Below, piece after piece: positions 1-13,413 of a stretch of 64,000 bases of DNA (position 1 is its first letter; each line of letters starts with the position of its first letter). The stretch covers positions 62,001 through 126,000 of the forward strand of contig CAJQUN010000914.1 in the NCBI GenBank assembly GCA_907163345.1, given 5' to 3'. Source of the stretch: Haberlea rhodopensis (Eukaryota; Streptophyta; Magnoliopsida; Lamiales; Gesneriaceae). The position numbers and the translations under genes are program-made. Below the pieces are notes generated by a model that was not told where the DNA came from, ran no database searches, and saw nothing but the letters and a program-made list of their open reading frames with translations.

Positions 1-1253
1 AGAATGACTATCACTTGTTGATGTGTGCTCTTTTGGTTTAAAAAAAGAGTTAATAGTTTTTCTTTTCTTCATACCTTGAATATCCATTTCAATCTATAAC
101 ATGTCCCGGGATATTTCAATCTATTAGTATTCAACAATGCATAATTGGCAAAAAGATTAAAATGCTGAAACCATATTACATTTAAAGGCGTCTCAACCAA
201 ATATGAATTCCTATAATTGATAACTCATGCCTCGATTTTGTTCACCATAGTAATATTGAGAAAATCATATACTGACAATTTATTTAATGCCCCACAAATC
301 ACAAATGTATTCTGCACTTAAAAGTTATTCAATATTTAGTTTATGAATATGCATTTTAATACAATGTTGGGTTAAATTTGGACTCCAATATTTGCAGAAA
401 ATGAATTTTAATTTAAGGTATATTATAATTGATAACTCATGCCTCGATTTTGTTCACCATAGTAATATTGAGAAAATCATATACTGACAATTTATTTAAT
501 GCCACACAAATCACAAATGTATTCTGCACTTAAGTTATTCAATATTTAGTTTATGAATATGCATTTTAATACAATGTTGGGTTAAATTTGGACTCCAATA
601 TTTGCAGAAAATGAATTTTAATTTAAGGTATATATATACTTGTACAATACTTAATAAACCTCAGCCTCTTATGAAAGATTTTATGTAATAAAAAATAAAA
701 AACAAAGTGAAGCTGTGTGCATTTTTTATAAAAAAATTACAGGTATCGTTTCTCATCTACCATGCGATTTCAATAGCTGAGAATAATATTTACCTCTCAC
801 AAATGTCGTTTTCTCGTCCGTTGGGGTTGCTTTTCTTTGATTCAATTTGCCCTGATTTCTTCGATTCAATAGCTAGGCTGCTAGGGCAAATGGGAAGAGC
901 TGAAGAGAGACATAATCGTGTGAATGGAAAATACAAATCCAATACAATTAATTTTTATATTTTACTTGTTGGGCTAAAATTACCAGGTTGGGCTAACACA
1001 TTATATTTTAAAGTTGGACTAGAATTATTAGTTGGGCTGAAACAATATATTACAAAATTTCAGACTACTAACCTTTTATTTTTTTAAAACTTGGGTTGGG
1101 CTGGAGCCCACCCTAAAGATAGGGTGGCTCCGCCCCTGAGACGAACTCAAGTGATGCTGGAACTCGGGCTGCTCAACCAGATGATGTAGCAATTACACTG
1201 TTAATACAGTTTTATGTTATGTATTCATAATGCCCCACAGTTGACATGTATTA
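1..1253. other. Intergenic AT-rich DNA, no supported gene
   Basis: No gene is recognised here. The stretch holds a 212-bp tandem duplication (listed separately) and a 126-codon open frame at 707-1087 that matches no family I know and has no recognisable domain. At 1117-1136 there is a short sequence ending in GGCTCCGCCCCTGA, which resembles the terminus of a common plant transposon family. The open frame lies next to that terminus and is more likely transposon-derived than a host gene. Confidence 0.5.
212..633. repeat. Direct tandem duplication, two 210-212 bp copies
   Basis: Copy one (212-423) and copy two (424-633) start at the same TATAATTGATAACTCATG sequence and end at TTTAATTTAAGGTATAT. 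By eye they differ by two deleted bases near the middle (AAAAGTTATTC against AAGTTATTC) and one substitution (CCCCAC against CCACAC). The near identity indicates a recent duplication. No coding content is seen. Confidence 0.9.
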
Positions 1254-1261
1254 CATTGGTA

Positions 1262-1779
1262 TAGGGGTGTTTAACGGGCCGAAAATCTGGACTTAGGACT
1301 CGGCCCGAAACAGGACCGATTAGCCCAGTTTGGAACCGAACCAGGCTAACCGGTTCGAAATCGGTAAGATACGAGTCCCGATCGGTTCTACCGTTCCTGA
1401 ACCGGTATCTTATCGGTTCCGGACTAAACGGATCCGATTCCGGGATGAACCGAAACCGGATCCGTTAATTTAAAAAAATTAATTTTTTTTAAATTTAGAT
1501 AAATTTATTTGAGGTTAGTTTACAAACAAAAAGGTTCATTAGCTCAATTGGTTAGAGCTTTAGATTAGAAGACGATGGTCGCGTATTCGATTCCTCCAAG
1601 CAACAATTTCCCTTGATTTAAAAAAAAATCAAAAAACCGGTTCTGGGTTGGAACCGGTTCAACCCGGAACCGAAATCGGATCCGATCAGGTTCCTTATCA
1701 ATCGGACCGATTCCGGAATTAGGGGATCCGGAACCTGTCGGTTTTGGATCGGACCGGGTTGCCCCATTAAACACCCCTA
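1262..1779. mobile_element. hAT-type MITE with 8-bp target duplication
   Basis: The element begins TAGGGGTGTTTAA and ends TTAAACACCCCTA, a perfect 13-bp terminal inverted repeat. It is flanked by the 8-bp direct repeat CATTGGTA (1254-1261 and 1780-1787), the length typical of hAT insertions. At 518 bp with no transposase reading frame it is non-autonomous. The interior is GC-rich compared with its surroundings and full of CCGGTTC/GAACCGG motifs that could fold back. A tRNA-like segment sits inside at 1533-1604. Confidence 0.9.
1533..1604 (+). ncRNA. Degenerate tRNA-like segment inside the hAT MITE
   Basis: The segment has a good pol III A-box region (TTAGCTCAATTGGTTAGAGC) and a B-box-like GTATTCGATTCC about 40 bases downstream, spaced as in a tRNA gene. 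The D-arm pairs well. The anticodon stem and acceptor stem do not pair convincingly, so it is a tRNA pseudogene or SINE head rather than a working tRNA. Lying within a MITE, it was either captured or inserted later. Confidence 0.5.
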
Positions 1780-1787
1780 CATTGGTA

Positions 1788-2265
1788 TAAAGATATTACG
1801 ATAATACCCCTACATCAAAAAATAAAATAATTAAAAAAAATCGTTGTATGTCATTATATGCTATGGTATTTAGGAACTAATAATATAAATATAAATTAAA
1901 TTTATATGGTTTGTTATTATTTTATTTATTAAATATGTGGAATGCCTCGCTTGGATAATGTTGTTATTGATATTTGGCAAATCTATGGATTGTGTTGTGG
2001 TTCCAAGAAACTTGCACGGGTATCCCGCACATCACATGATTATTTGTTAGTAGGGCCACACCCCATTTGCACGTAAGACATATTATATTATTTATTTAGA
2101 GAAAACTTCGTGTATTCAAAATTCTAAATCCATAGCATAAATTTTAAAGAGATTTCTCTCTAATTTTATATTTCCCACCTTCCTCATTTTTAAGACCTTT
2201 ATACGCTTTATATAATGAATTTGCCTAAAATCATACCACACACATCATACTTTCATATTATAATA
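1788..2265. other. Intergenic AT-rich DNA
   Basis: No gene, RNA or clear mobile element is seen between the hAT MITE and the old LTR-like repeat that follows. Open frames are short and unlike any family I know. Confidence 0.5.
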
Positions 2266-2269
2266 AATT

Positions 2270-3005
2270 TTGAGAAACTAGTATATACATATTTGACCAA
2301 ACTATTGTTGGGTATCACACCGGTTTTACGATGGTTCTTCATCATCAATCACACGATCGCAACCGATGGTTTTGCAATAGTACCTTCAACAGTAGGCAGT
2401 ATAGCCCTAATTTGTTTCCTACCTTATGGCTTATAGTATAACCAGCTATATAAAAGATTTAAAGAAATTTAGGGGATAGATGGGCGACAACCTCTTTTTA
2501 TTCTGAAAATATTTATAATATTTATTACATTAATACCCCTCCTTCTGGAAGGAAACGAACTTGTTTAGCTTCTCATATGAGTGAGGCTTGACTCGAAATA
2601 CATTAAAAAAATACAGAAATAATACAAGAGCTGAAAATTTACCAGCCTAGGATAGTTAATAATATTACAGCTTTGGAGAGTACAATATTTATTTTCTCAG
2701 AAAACTATGGAGAATTTTCGATGTCATTAGCTTGCTGAATGCATGGTCTTATATAGGCATGAATCCGGACTTCAAATGCAGATTCTAAATTCTTGTTAAA
2801 TGTTGAGTGCGTCGTAAGAGGGCCTTTAATTTCACATGGTCTGTCGCCCTTCGTATGAGTGAGCAAAACTTTCTCGTGAGTGTTGACGTCTTTTGCCTGA
2901 GTGCGCCATAACTTTTCTCGTAAGTGATCCATTATTTGTCTGAGTGAATTTAATAGTTACCACACTATTGATAATGGTCCACACCTTTTTTCCTTTGTCA
3001 GGGAA
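2270..3005 (-). repeat. Old LTR-like dispersed repeat, inverted relative to the copy at 49974-50542
   Basis: Read on the minus strand, this stretch aligns with 49974-50542 over most of its length. Shared landmarks, in the plus orientation of the second copy, are CTCACGAGAAA, ATTCATGCCTATATAAGG (a possible TATA box) and CCCTAAGGTAGGAAACGAATTAGG. Divergence is high, with many substitutions and small indels. The size and TATA-like motif suggest an LTR remnant, but I could not define TG/CA ends or a target duplication. The 75-codon minus-strand open frame at 2705-2932 falls within the repeat and is not a gene. Confidence 0.65.
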
Positions 3006-3221
3006 TCTTTACATGTGATCTATTGTCAGCATGTCTTTTGTCTTTTCATGCTTCTGATCTGTTGGGTTTGGATCGGATTTAACTTAGGTTTAGGGATTTC
3101 AGTATAATTTTTCCATTAGAAGGGCAATTTGTGAAATTTAAGGTATTTTCAGTATAATACATTTTAAATATCGAAATATTTTCCATCCATTTTTCTTCAA
3201 TATACCATTGGGTCAAATAGG

Positions 3222-3306
3222 GGGTGAGCGTTGACGCAATGATAAAATTATTGTCATGTGACCTAAAAATCACAGATTCGAGTCGCGCACACAGTTTCTT
3301 GCATTA
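3222..3306 (+). mobile_element. 5' part of an Au-type tRNA-derived SINE
   Basis: The segment reads GGTGAGCGTTGACGCAATG, then TGTCATGTGACC, then a B-box-like GATTCGAGTCG, then ACAGTTTCTTGCA. This is the order of landmarks in the head of the widespread plant Au SINE (A box, CATGTGACC motif, TTCGAGTC B box, ACAGCCTCTTGCA). It is degenerate and stops after CTTGCA, so the 3' half is missing or unrecognisable. Confidence 0.7.
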
Positions 3307-3644
3307 CAAAATAATCATATAACTTTTATATTTTATCTACTATAATCATCATAAATTTGAATTACATTGTGCCCATGGAACATAGCTAAGTATTAGTTTT
3401 CAAAATTAAATTATCAATTATATGAAAGATTGATAAATTTATTTTGTATATATTTATTTATATATTACAAGTTGTATATAATAATATATATAAAAAATTT
3501 AATCAACAAAATGTATTAAACATTACAACCATTACTATAATAATAAGATAATCAAACATTGTATTTATGTAAAAAAAATAAAATTACAATTTAAATTAAA
3601 TCACACCAGCTCAAGCTGCACGTCTGCCAACTCTCTGCACATCA
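3307..3644. other. AT-rich region upstream of methionine S-methyltransferase
   Basis: This is the putative promoter and 5' untranslated region of the downstream gene. It is very AT-rich, so TATA-like strings are common and none can be singled out. The last 40 bases before the start codon are pyrimidine-rich and could be leader. No other feature is seen. Confidence 0.4.
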
Positions 3645-6600
3645 ATGGAGACATTTCTGAAGCAGTGCGAACAGTCCGGTGATGCTGCATACGGTGCCCT
3701 CCGATCTCTCCTGGAGCGACTTGAGGATCCGATCACTCGCACAGATGCTCGGGTTTTCCTTTCGGATCTTCAGAAACGGTTCTGCTCTAAGGAGGAATCC
3801 GACCGCTGCCTTCGAACTTACCATTTCCAAATCCAAGACATTTATCTCGAGCAATACGAAGGTACACTCATTATATGTTTATATGTCTTTATTTACGTTA
3901 TATGTTTGTGAATGAATGATTTTTTGGTGATTTTGATTTGACGGGGAATTTATTCGGGGAACTTGTGTTTTTGGTGTACAATTGTTGTTCTCCATGGAGT
4001 TGAATCGTGGATGCGTTTTTAATTCAGCAGAATGTGGTACGATTATGATTTGATTAATATTTCCACTGTGACACTCTATCCGACTGTATGACAATCTCTG
4101 TTTGATGTGTTACAATGCACGATGTTCGAATCGGAGGCGTTCAGTGAACACGAATACACTAGGTTGCAAGAGCTAAAATGGGTCCACGAATAAACTTCAA
4201 ACAATGAAATAAACAAACCAAGTTGACATAGAATAGGACAAAAAGAGGGCGGATAAGTAGAAAATTTGACAAAAAATTCATATAAAAACTTCTGCTAATT
4301 GAAGAAATGGGATCAAGTTGCTTGGTGGATTGGAATTCATAAGCCTGCATCAAACCACTTTCTCGGGATACGATATCTCTCAAAAAATTGTAACTTGGAA
4401 CAGTGTCGATTTTTAATTTGAATTTCTTCAATATTCTACAATCAATGATGTAGCGGGAATTTGGATTCTAGATATTGGGTAACAATATTTATGGTGTTGA
4501 TCACATTGTGCGACATTATGTCAAATCCACCTGAATATTCTTGATTTTGGACCATCAGATAAATCATCATTTATGCTCGTAACTGATTTATTTATCAAAT
4601 TTTGATAAATAACTACTGAAGCTCATCATGCACACACATCCAAAATAGCAGTGATTGAGGAATGGGTGACCAGCGGGGCCAGTCACCTTTCTAAGTTATA
4701 AAATTTCTTAAAATCTATTTTTTTTTCTGTATTAACATTAACAAAATGTGCATTCGCCGCCCCTCATTTGAAAAATCTTTTATATTTTAGTTTTGCACCG
4801 TTACAATGATGCTAAATATCAAGCCGGAAGCAATATTTGTAATTCTCCTGAGTAAGGAAATCAAACTGCGATTTCTGAATGCCTTCATAGTTAAGCTCGA
4901 CAACAGCTTCTCTAGTTTCGAAGCTCTTAAAGGTTAAGCAGAATGATTATTAGGAGTACGACCATTTAAAATTTCGGTTTAAATATCCATATTCCTGGAA
5001 TCTATTAAGTTAGTGACTCGGTGACGACAGAATGTTCTACTTCTGTACTGCTGTGTAATTCAAGAATTCTGAGACTTCTCTATCCCCTACGATTTTCTCT
5101 TGTTTATATGTCATTAATTGGTTGACAATTTCAGATTGCTCTGCAAATATATCCTTGACTTCCTTGGTTGTCATGTCGTGGTCGTGCTTCTTTATTTCCA
5201 TAGAATCTGATCCATTGATCATTGAAATTTCATCTGATAGAATGGTTGTGGTTTTGAAACAGTTTATTTTCCAATTTTTTGTGCTTAGTTGCTGGATTTA
5301 CATTTTTCCATCATCTGTTACAGGATTTCAGAAGAGGAAGAAACTTACCATGATGGTCATTCCCAGTATCTTTATCCCAGAGGATTGGTCTTTTACGTTC
5401 TACGAAGGACTCAACAGGCATCCGGACTCTATTTTTAAGGACAAAACTGTAACCGAGCTTGGTTGTGGAAATGGATGGATATCCATTGCCATTGCTGAAA
5501 AATGGTCACCCCTGAAGGTGAGTTATTCTTTAACGATACACTTGTCCTATTTTTAGATTGTCTGTGCCTTTTCATATACTATTTCTCTAATTATGGCACT
5601 ATAGTTTTTATCTAATATTTTCTGGAGACTTGATAAATATGGCAAATGAAGTTCCTTAATTGACTAAAATGGCATGGCAGGTATATGGGCTTGATATAAA
5701 TCCAAGAGCAGTTAAAATCTCTTGGATAAATCTTTATTTGAATTCTTTGGATGAGAATGGCCAACCAATTTATGACGAGGAGAAAAAAACTTTACTAGAT
5801 CGGGTGGAGTTTCATGAATCTGACTTGCTATCCTACTGTAGAGATAATCATATAGAACTTGACCGAATTGTTGGATGCATACCACAGGTATTTAATTCGA
5901 TGAAATCTTGCTGTTGAACATTTTGTTAAGGTCATATAAGACCTACCTGAATATGTTTGCAAGGATTATAGACTTACAAAAATTATCATGGATGGACTCT
6001 TTAAACATTTCCTAATTTTTCTCATTGGATTTTATGCAGATTCTAAACCCCAATCCAGATGCAATGTCCAAAATGATTACAGAAAATGCAAGCGAAGAAT
6101 TTTTACATTCTCTTAGCAACTATTGCTCCCTCCAGGTTGTCTCAAGCTTCAACTTACCGTTCTTATCCATATAGTGGGTTTTAGACACCTAACTAGAATC
6201 TAAATGCTCCATGCTATTGTATATGCATCATTTTGTACACTTATCTGCAGTATCTATTCAATTAAAGCTGGTGGTTTTTATTTCTTTCAATTAACATAAA
6301 CTTTTTTTTCTCCCTCTAAGGTCTATCCTATTATGGAAACTACCATCATGGTTTGAAATTATGGTTTATCAATACTCCAAATGGAGCCAATCAGCTACAT
6401 GCCACTGATTTGATTCGTTTGATATAACAACCTATCACCCAGAATCCTGATATTGGTGTATAGACTTGTGTACTCTTCAAAAGAGTTATCTGCAATGTCA
6501 CAACTTGAAATCTGTACTAGGTTAATTCTTTATAAATAATATATTTTCCAGAACTGCAAAGTGATTGTATTGTAATGTAACTGCAAGTCCAGAAACCAGT

Positions 6601-9600
6601 CTGCCTTATAAACATGCTAATTAGTCACATAGTGTTTAAGTGTTACTTCTAGTCACATAATTTTCAAGATGTTGCGTTTACATTTTTCTTGCTGGAATGA
6701 TATTTCTTGCCTCATTAACCATTAATTCCACTCTCATTGCACGCACACAGTGACAGCTGTTCATTAAACTGCTGCAAAATATCTTTCTATTTCTATACTT
6801 ACCCTGCTGTCTGTGTTACTGTGGAGCAAAAGAACTGCTTGCACTAGTTTAATGAGTCATGGTTTGATCTGTTTAGGGCTTTGTGGAGGACCAATTTGGT
6901 TTAGGGCTCATTGCTAGGGCAGTTGAGGAAGGGATCTCTGTCATAAAACCTCAGGGAATTATGATCTTTAATATGGGTGGCCGCCCTGGGCAAGCCGTAT
7001 GCAAGCGGCTATTTGAGAGACGCGGTCTACGCGTTAACAAGCTTTGGCAGACTAAAGTTCTTCAGGTGCTACAAAAATTTAATGCCCATTTATATCCATG
7101 AAAGAGTACAGTTTAATTGAATCTCTTGTTGCAGGCTGCTGACACAGATATTTCAGCATTAGTCGAAATTGAAAATAATAGTCCACATCGGTTTGAATTT
7201 TTCATGGGGCTCGTGGGAGACCAGCCGATTTGCGCTAGATCAGCATGGGCATATGCAAAATCCGGTGGTCGTATTTCTCATGCATTATCTGTATATAGTT
7301 GCCAACTCCGTCAGCCTACTCAGGTGTGGAGTTATCTTCATGTCTACGTGTGATGATACACCTATAATGTCATGAAATGTTTAAAATGTTTGTGACAAAA
7401 AAGTAAAAGATACTGATCAACTGCTCTGACAGGTTAAAACAATATTCAAATTTCTCAGAAATGGTTTCAAGGATATCAGCAGCTCTTTAGATTTGTCCTT
7501 TGAGGATGACTCTGTAGCGGATGAGAAGATTCCGTTCCTATCTTATCTCGCAAGTGTCTTAAAAGAGGTTTCTTTTTTCCCTTATGAACCACCAGCTGGA
7601 AGCAGAAGGTTTCGTAGTCTTATTGCTGGCTTTATGAGAACATACCATCATATTCCCCTAACTGCAGATGTAAGGAACACTGGAACTCAACTTTTTTAGA
7701 TACTGTTATTCTTATTATAGTTCAAGTTACTTAAATGAGTAAAGAATGTGGTTTGCTTTATGTGAGGCTTTCATTACCCGTTAGATTCTTTTCATGTGCG
7801 ACTGCAACGAATGGCACGTGTTATACAGATTGAAAATGTAAATTTATAAAAAAGGCCACGCATGCTTATCCATGTATCAGTTTTGCATTTATGTGTCTGT
7901 TTATGTTTTACTAGGCGTAGCCATCTGTGCTTTTGTACTTGCAAGTGTACGCATTTTAGATTAACTATCTCAGAAAAATGTATAACTTTCTTACTAGCAG
8001 TTGGCATAAATATAATGCAAGTCTTCCGTACTAAACATGGGGACACAACTTACTAAGAATCATGAAGCAGTTATTTTTCTCAACTTTGACATATATTTTC
8101 GAATACTTAAATTTAAAGTTACATACACAGTTGACTTGTGCCATTCACATTATCTTTCTTCATCCTGATGTTCTTTGTCTAAGCCTTTTCCTGGTCATCT
8201 TCAATATTAGAGTGAATAAAAATGTTGACCTTCCGAAACTGTGTTTGTCATGAGTAAGTGTCGGTTTTCTTAGAAATCTGGTTCTGTGTGGGTTTCTGTA
8301 GCGTGGAGAAAGAGAGACTTCCATTGTCTGCAGCTCTTCATCCTGGGGAGGAGGTGCAATCTGCAAATAGTGCTATAGTTCGCCAACCAAATATGAGCAA
8401 TAAAGAATGAACTAGATAAATATTTTTGGGAGGGAAGGGCTTGACCGAGGACATTCATATTTTCCTAAAGATAAATTAAATGATCCTGAACTGCATCATT
8501 GAGCCTAACCTGCAGAAAATTGAAAGATTTACTCTCTGAAATTTCCACAATGCAACTGCAGCACAAAATTATATCCAATTAAGATTGACAGGCCACGAGA
8601 AGGAAAATCAACAAAAACATTGCTCTTTGGCCAGTGGGATTGGGGGTTGGGGCATAGTATCTTCGAATTAAGAGAAACGATGCCAACTCTAGCCTACTAT
8701 GCTCCTTCTCCAACCACCGGCAGGCTAATATAAAGGACAAAAAGTAAATACCATAAAGAATTTCAAGCATCCCAGAAGAGGGCCAGCTGTCCATCTATCA
8801 AGTTTCAAGAGGGGACCTACCTGAGAGAAGAGACAAAGTCCAAAGCAGCCACCTGGCTCAGTGTGGGATTTCATAAAGGCCAATGTTGAAAATCTACCAA
8901 AGGGGGATGGAAAAAATACAAAACATGTTTGGAGGACCGTTATTTGAACAAAAGTGGGGTGAGAGGTCGTTGGCATCATGTTATTTATTTATTTTTTTTT
9001 AAACGCAACCTCCTGCACAAAGCCATGGTGTGTAGTGCAGTATAAAAGAATTTATAGCCTGCTACTCAAATGCTAGATATAATTAGCAGCTAGGAAGCAA
9101 ACAGAATGTGTACAACCCTCATAAATTCATAATATTGGGTCGGGGAAGAAAAATAAATATCTCATGTACAGAATGGCCTGGCATGTTTGGATGGGTTACC
9201 AGGGGCAGGGGGCGATTGAAGTGCTGAGTATTATTTTCTTAACTGATGCAAATTTTACAGAACAAGAAAATGTCGCGTTCGTGCTACGTATTTCAATACG
9301 ATGGTAGTCTGCATTGAGACTTGTTGTACTCTGAAACATGTGTTAAGTGTAACAGCCAAAGTTTCATTATGGATTCATTGCTTTTCACTAAGACACTAAG
9401 TTTTAGGATGTACATAGCTATAAAGCTGATGCTTACTTTACCTTATTTTCAGAAATATAAAATTAGGCAGATGATGTATCTAATTTGCCACTTTATTTTT
9501 TATTGTGGTTATGATCTAGAACGTCGTTGTGTTTCCTTCGAGAACAGTGGCAATTGAAAGTGTTCTTCATTTGTTATCTCCCCGCCTCGCCATTGTTGAT

Positions 9601-12600
9601 GAACAATTGTCTCGACATTTACCCAGGCCATGGTTAACATCCTTGAATATTGAGGTAAGGTGATGCCAAAAAAATATTGTGTATCCTTTATATTAGCTTT
9701 TGCATAAAATTAGTTGTAATAACAGATTTTAGATTACATGGATAAGTTCTGTTATCGGTTTAAAACATACATCTAAGAGAGCCGAAACTTTGAGAGTATA
9801 TGGACAAGTTTTGCCATGCTTTGAGATATACCAGCGTAACATCTAAGAAAATATGGCTGAAAAATATAAATTGCATGACCTTCATCTCTTATGAGAAGTG
9901 GTCGTCAATTACAATTCACAGTCACTGACAACTAAGGATCGTGGAATATGTCCTGGAGTTGTAAGATAATCCTTCCATTAAAACTTCCCTTTAAATTTCG
10001 GAAGTTGGATCACGAATCAACACGTAAAATTAAATGTATTACAGTCCCTAACTGAACCTCATAATCTTGAATAAACTAGGTTTACATGTTAGTTAACCCT
10101 AGCTCCATAGGGAAAATCACATCATGTTCATATTTAGTAAAGCTTTCAAACCTTTTCATCTATTTTTAGGTGTTTCTATTGCAAGTTTTCTCTTTCACCG
10201 CTTTATGCTTCCTCCACAGAATGCAGAATCTGGAAGAAATTTAGAGGAAGTAATCACAGTTATCGAAGCACCACGTCAGTCAGATTTAATGGTAGAGCTG
10301 ATAAAAAAATTGAAGCCCGAGGTGGTGGTCACAGGGATGGCTCAATTTGAGTCGGTTACTAGTTCTGCATTCGAGCATCTTTTAGATACTACCAGAGAAA
10401 TTGGATGTCGTTTGTTTTTAGATATATCTGACCATTTTGAGCTATCTAGCCTCCCGAGTTCCAATGGAGTCCTTAAATATCTTGCCGGAACTCCACTACC
10501 TTCACATGCAGCTATTGTTTGTGGCTTGCTGAAAAATCAGGTACATTCAAGTAATGTGGACTTACTCAAGTTTCTCAATGATGGTCTGTGCAACAGCTGT
10601 TTAAAAGACTTGTTAGATTTTAACTTTTTTTCTCTTCTTGTCACAATTATTCAATAAGTCGTTTTGTGTGTGTCCAGGTTTATTCAGACCTCGAGGTTGC
10701 ATTTGTCATATCAGAGGACGAAACATTTTTTAAAGCACTATGCAAGACAGTGGAACTTTTGCAGGGGAATACCGCAATAATTAGTCAGTACTATTATGGT
10801 TGTCTATTTCACGAGCTTCTAGCTTTTCAGCTTGCTGATAGGCACCCACCTGCACAGGTTAGTGTTAGTCTATCTCGAAGTTAGTCATAATGTATGTGAA
10901 TTATGCTCATCTTCCCTGTTCTAGTTTTCATTGGGAGGTCGACTGGATATAAAATTAATGAAGTTAACATAAAACAGATTGGCTGTTGCATTTTTAGCAA
11001 TAGTTAAAACCACTACAGCAGCTGGGGCATTTATTGTTTGAAAAAAGTAAATAAAAAAAGTAAAAAACTACTAATGGAAGATGTAAATCAGTAATTCATA
11101 TTTTTTTCTTTTATTTATACATCCACCAACTCTTTGATCTTTGAATAGGACCTTTGAAGATTTTCAGTCACGGCCCAGTAATTAATTCTTGAAATTCTAG
11201 GACTCTGTAGACTTCTTTCTGAATAATGATGATCTTTCGATCATATCCCGAGGCCTGAATCATGGCAAGTATGCAACCTGTGATTTACCTGGCTATGCTG
11301 CTTTTGAATTTCTCGTACACTAACGGGCCCTAAGATTTTTTTAGATAACGCTAACGAGCGTAATTTTATTGTGACCAAACACTGTAAATGCTGATAACAT
11401 AAATTGCTGTTTCCACTCGCAATGGACCTATCTTCTTCCTTGGATGGATTCACAATATGCCTGATTCTTTTTCTCCAATTCTCAGAGAAATGGTGAGTTG
11501 TCAGGAGCTTCTAAGGTCAATGGCTTTTCCAGTTCCACTATTTCGGTACTTGATCACGCAGAGTTGGCGATAAATGAATCTGATGAATCTCCTCTGATTC
11601 ATATGGACGTAGATCAAATATTTTTGCCCATGACAAAGCCAGTTAAAGCTGCCATCTTTGAAAGTTTTGCAAGACAGAATATAACAGAATCTGAACTTGA
11701 TGTTACATGTGGCATTAAACAATTGATTTGCAGCAGTTATGGATTATCGTCTGATAGCCACACAGAATTCACTTATGCGGACGGTCCCGTGGCACTTTTT
11801 GTTAGGTTAGTGCTCTGTTGTGTTCAAGAAGGTGGAACACTGTGCTTCCCAACTGGATCCAATGGGAATTACGTGTCTGCTGCAAAATTTTTGAAGGCAA
11901 ACATTGTAAACATTCCTACAAATCCTAAAGATGGGTTCAAATTGACAGAGAGCACACTCACAAACACGCTTAAGACTGTTAAGAAACCATGGATATATAT
12001 CTCTGGTCCAACTATTAACCCTACTGGCTTGCTTTATGGCAATGAAGAGATGCAAAACCTGTTAACCATCTGTGCTAAGTTTGGATCAAGGGTCATTCTA
12101 GATACATCGTTTTCGGGTGTGGAATTCAATAAGGGTTTTGATGGATGGAAGTTGGGAGCTATTGTGGAGAAACTTTCATCTACTAACCCAACATTTGGCT
12201 TGTGTCTACTTGGGGGATTATTTTTTAAGATGCTTACCAGCGGACTTGAATTTGGGTTTTTGCTTATAAACCAGAAGTCACTCAAGGATACGTTCCATAG
12301 CTTTGCTGGATTAAGCAAACCTCACAGCACTATCAGATACACAGTCAAAAAATTACTTGATCTGAGGGAACAGAAGACGGGAGAGCTACTCAATGCTATT
12401 GCAGAGCAGACAGGACTTTTGGCCAGTCGATATAAACAATTGAAGCAGGTATGTTGTGCATTTATGAACTAAATTAATTCAAGTTGTTCCATAAAGGATT
12501 CCTCAACAATGCTACTTTGAATTTGTGACTATCATCATCTTTTTCTATCTGACACACTCCTTGTGCAGTAACACGCACTAGATGAATAAGTTGGGACTTA

Positions 12601-13413
12601 GTTCTAGTACCAATTGATTACAATTGATATGTTGTTTCGTAGTGGAATATTGCGGACCCTAGATTCTTAAGTTGATGGGAAGTAGGCGAATGATGATTTT
12701 TGGATAACATTCTATCACCTATAAGCCAAAGGCAGGCCATTGATGCTCAGAATTAATTACCCCAGATTTACAAGCCTTAATTGGATATTAGAAAATAAAT
12801 CCTAGATTTTTGTAATCAAGACCAATTGTTGGGTTCAAATTCAGGAGCTCTTGTTCCAAAAGTTTCAATTGCCATGAAGCTGGCCAACAACATTAACCAT
12901 CAGTTTATCTCCTGCCTATCACGTTGAATTATTTGCAATTGACTACCAGTTATCCTGTCCCTGTATTCTACTTGCTGCTAAGCACTTTGCACATAGAACT
13001 AACATTGATCACAAGTTCGAAAACCTTATTAGTCAGATTGTTGATCGTTCACCCTCCTGTACTCGGAAGGAAGTCTTTCATGCCAATGTTATATGTGATC
13101 TCTGTAACAGACTCTTGAAAGTTGCGGTTGGGAGGTGGTTGAAGCTCAAGCGGGTGTCTCCATTGTAGCAAAGCCATCTTCTTATCTTGGCAAGACCATC
13201 AAAATGCACAACGATTCCTCTGGTACTCAGGAGATTAAGCTCGACGACTCGAATATCAGGGAAGCCATGATCAATACCACCGGTCTGTGCATCAACAGTG
13301 TGGCTTGGACAGGAATTCCTGGTTACTGTCGCTTCACTATCGGCCTGGAAGATGATGATTTCAAGCGTGCATTGGAGTGCATTGCAAAGTTCAAAAGCTT
13401 AATTGATAACTGA
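3645..13413 (+). CDS. MMT: Methionine S-methyltransferase, 12 exons, complete
   Basis: The enzyme makes S-methylmethionine from methionine and S-adenosylmethionine, in the plant S-methylmethionine cycle and sulfur transport. My exon joins are 3645-3861, 5324-5517, 5681-5887, 6040-6135, 6877-7065, 7135-7323, 7433-7669, 9520-9654, 10220-10540, 10678-10857, 11486-12448 and 13111-13413. All use GT-AG and keep frame, giving 3231 nt, 1076 residues plus a stop, close to the roughly 1070-residue family length. The N-terminal methyltransferase domain shows the SAM motif VTELGCGNGW at residues 115-124. The C-terminal half is the aminotransferase-like domain typical of this family (YISGPTINPTGL, ILDTSFSGVEF). 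The start METFLKQC matches the family start. An AATAAA lies downstream at 13664. Nothing is broken and no adjacent gene is functionally linked. Identity is very secure; individual splice sites are inferred from homology and frame. Confidence 0.96.
7670..9519 (+). other. Long intron 7 of methionine S-methyltransferase
   Basis: This 1.85-kb intron separates exons 7 and 8. It opens with GTAAGG and ends with CTAG before the exon that begins with residues NVVVFPS. It contains only short open frames with no recognisable product and no clear mobile element. The other long introns, 1 (3862-5323), 4 (6136-6876), 10 (10858-11485) and 11 (12449-13110), likewise show nothing recognisable. Confidence 0.6.

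Noticed and set aside
707..1087. A 126-codon plus-strand frame as a gene
   Set aside because: No homology is recognised and there is no credible promoter. It sits beside a transposon-like terminus, and the composition is typical of chance frames.
2705..2932. A 75-codon minus-strand frame as a small gene
   Set aside because: It lies in the LTR-like repeat that recurs at 49974-50542, where the frame is not kept.
10124..10219. In-frame ATG upstream of exon 9 as an alternative start for the methyltransferase
   Set aside because: The extension is intronic, AT-rich and absent from the family, and the CCACAG acceptor at 10219 restores the conserved reading.
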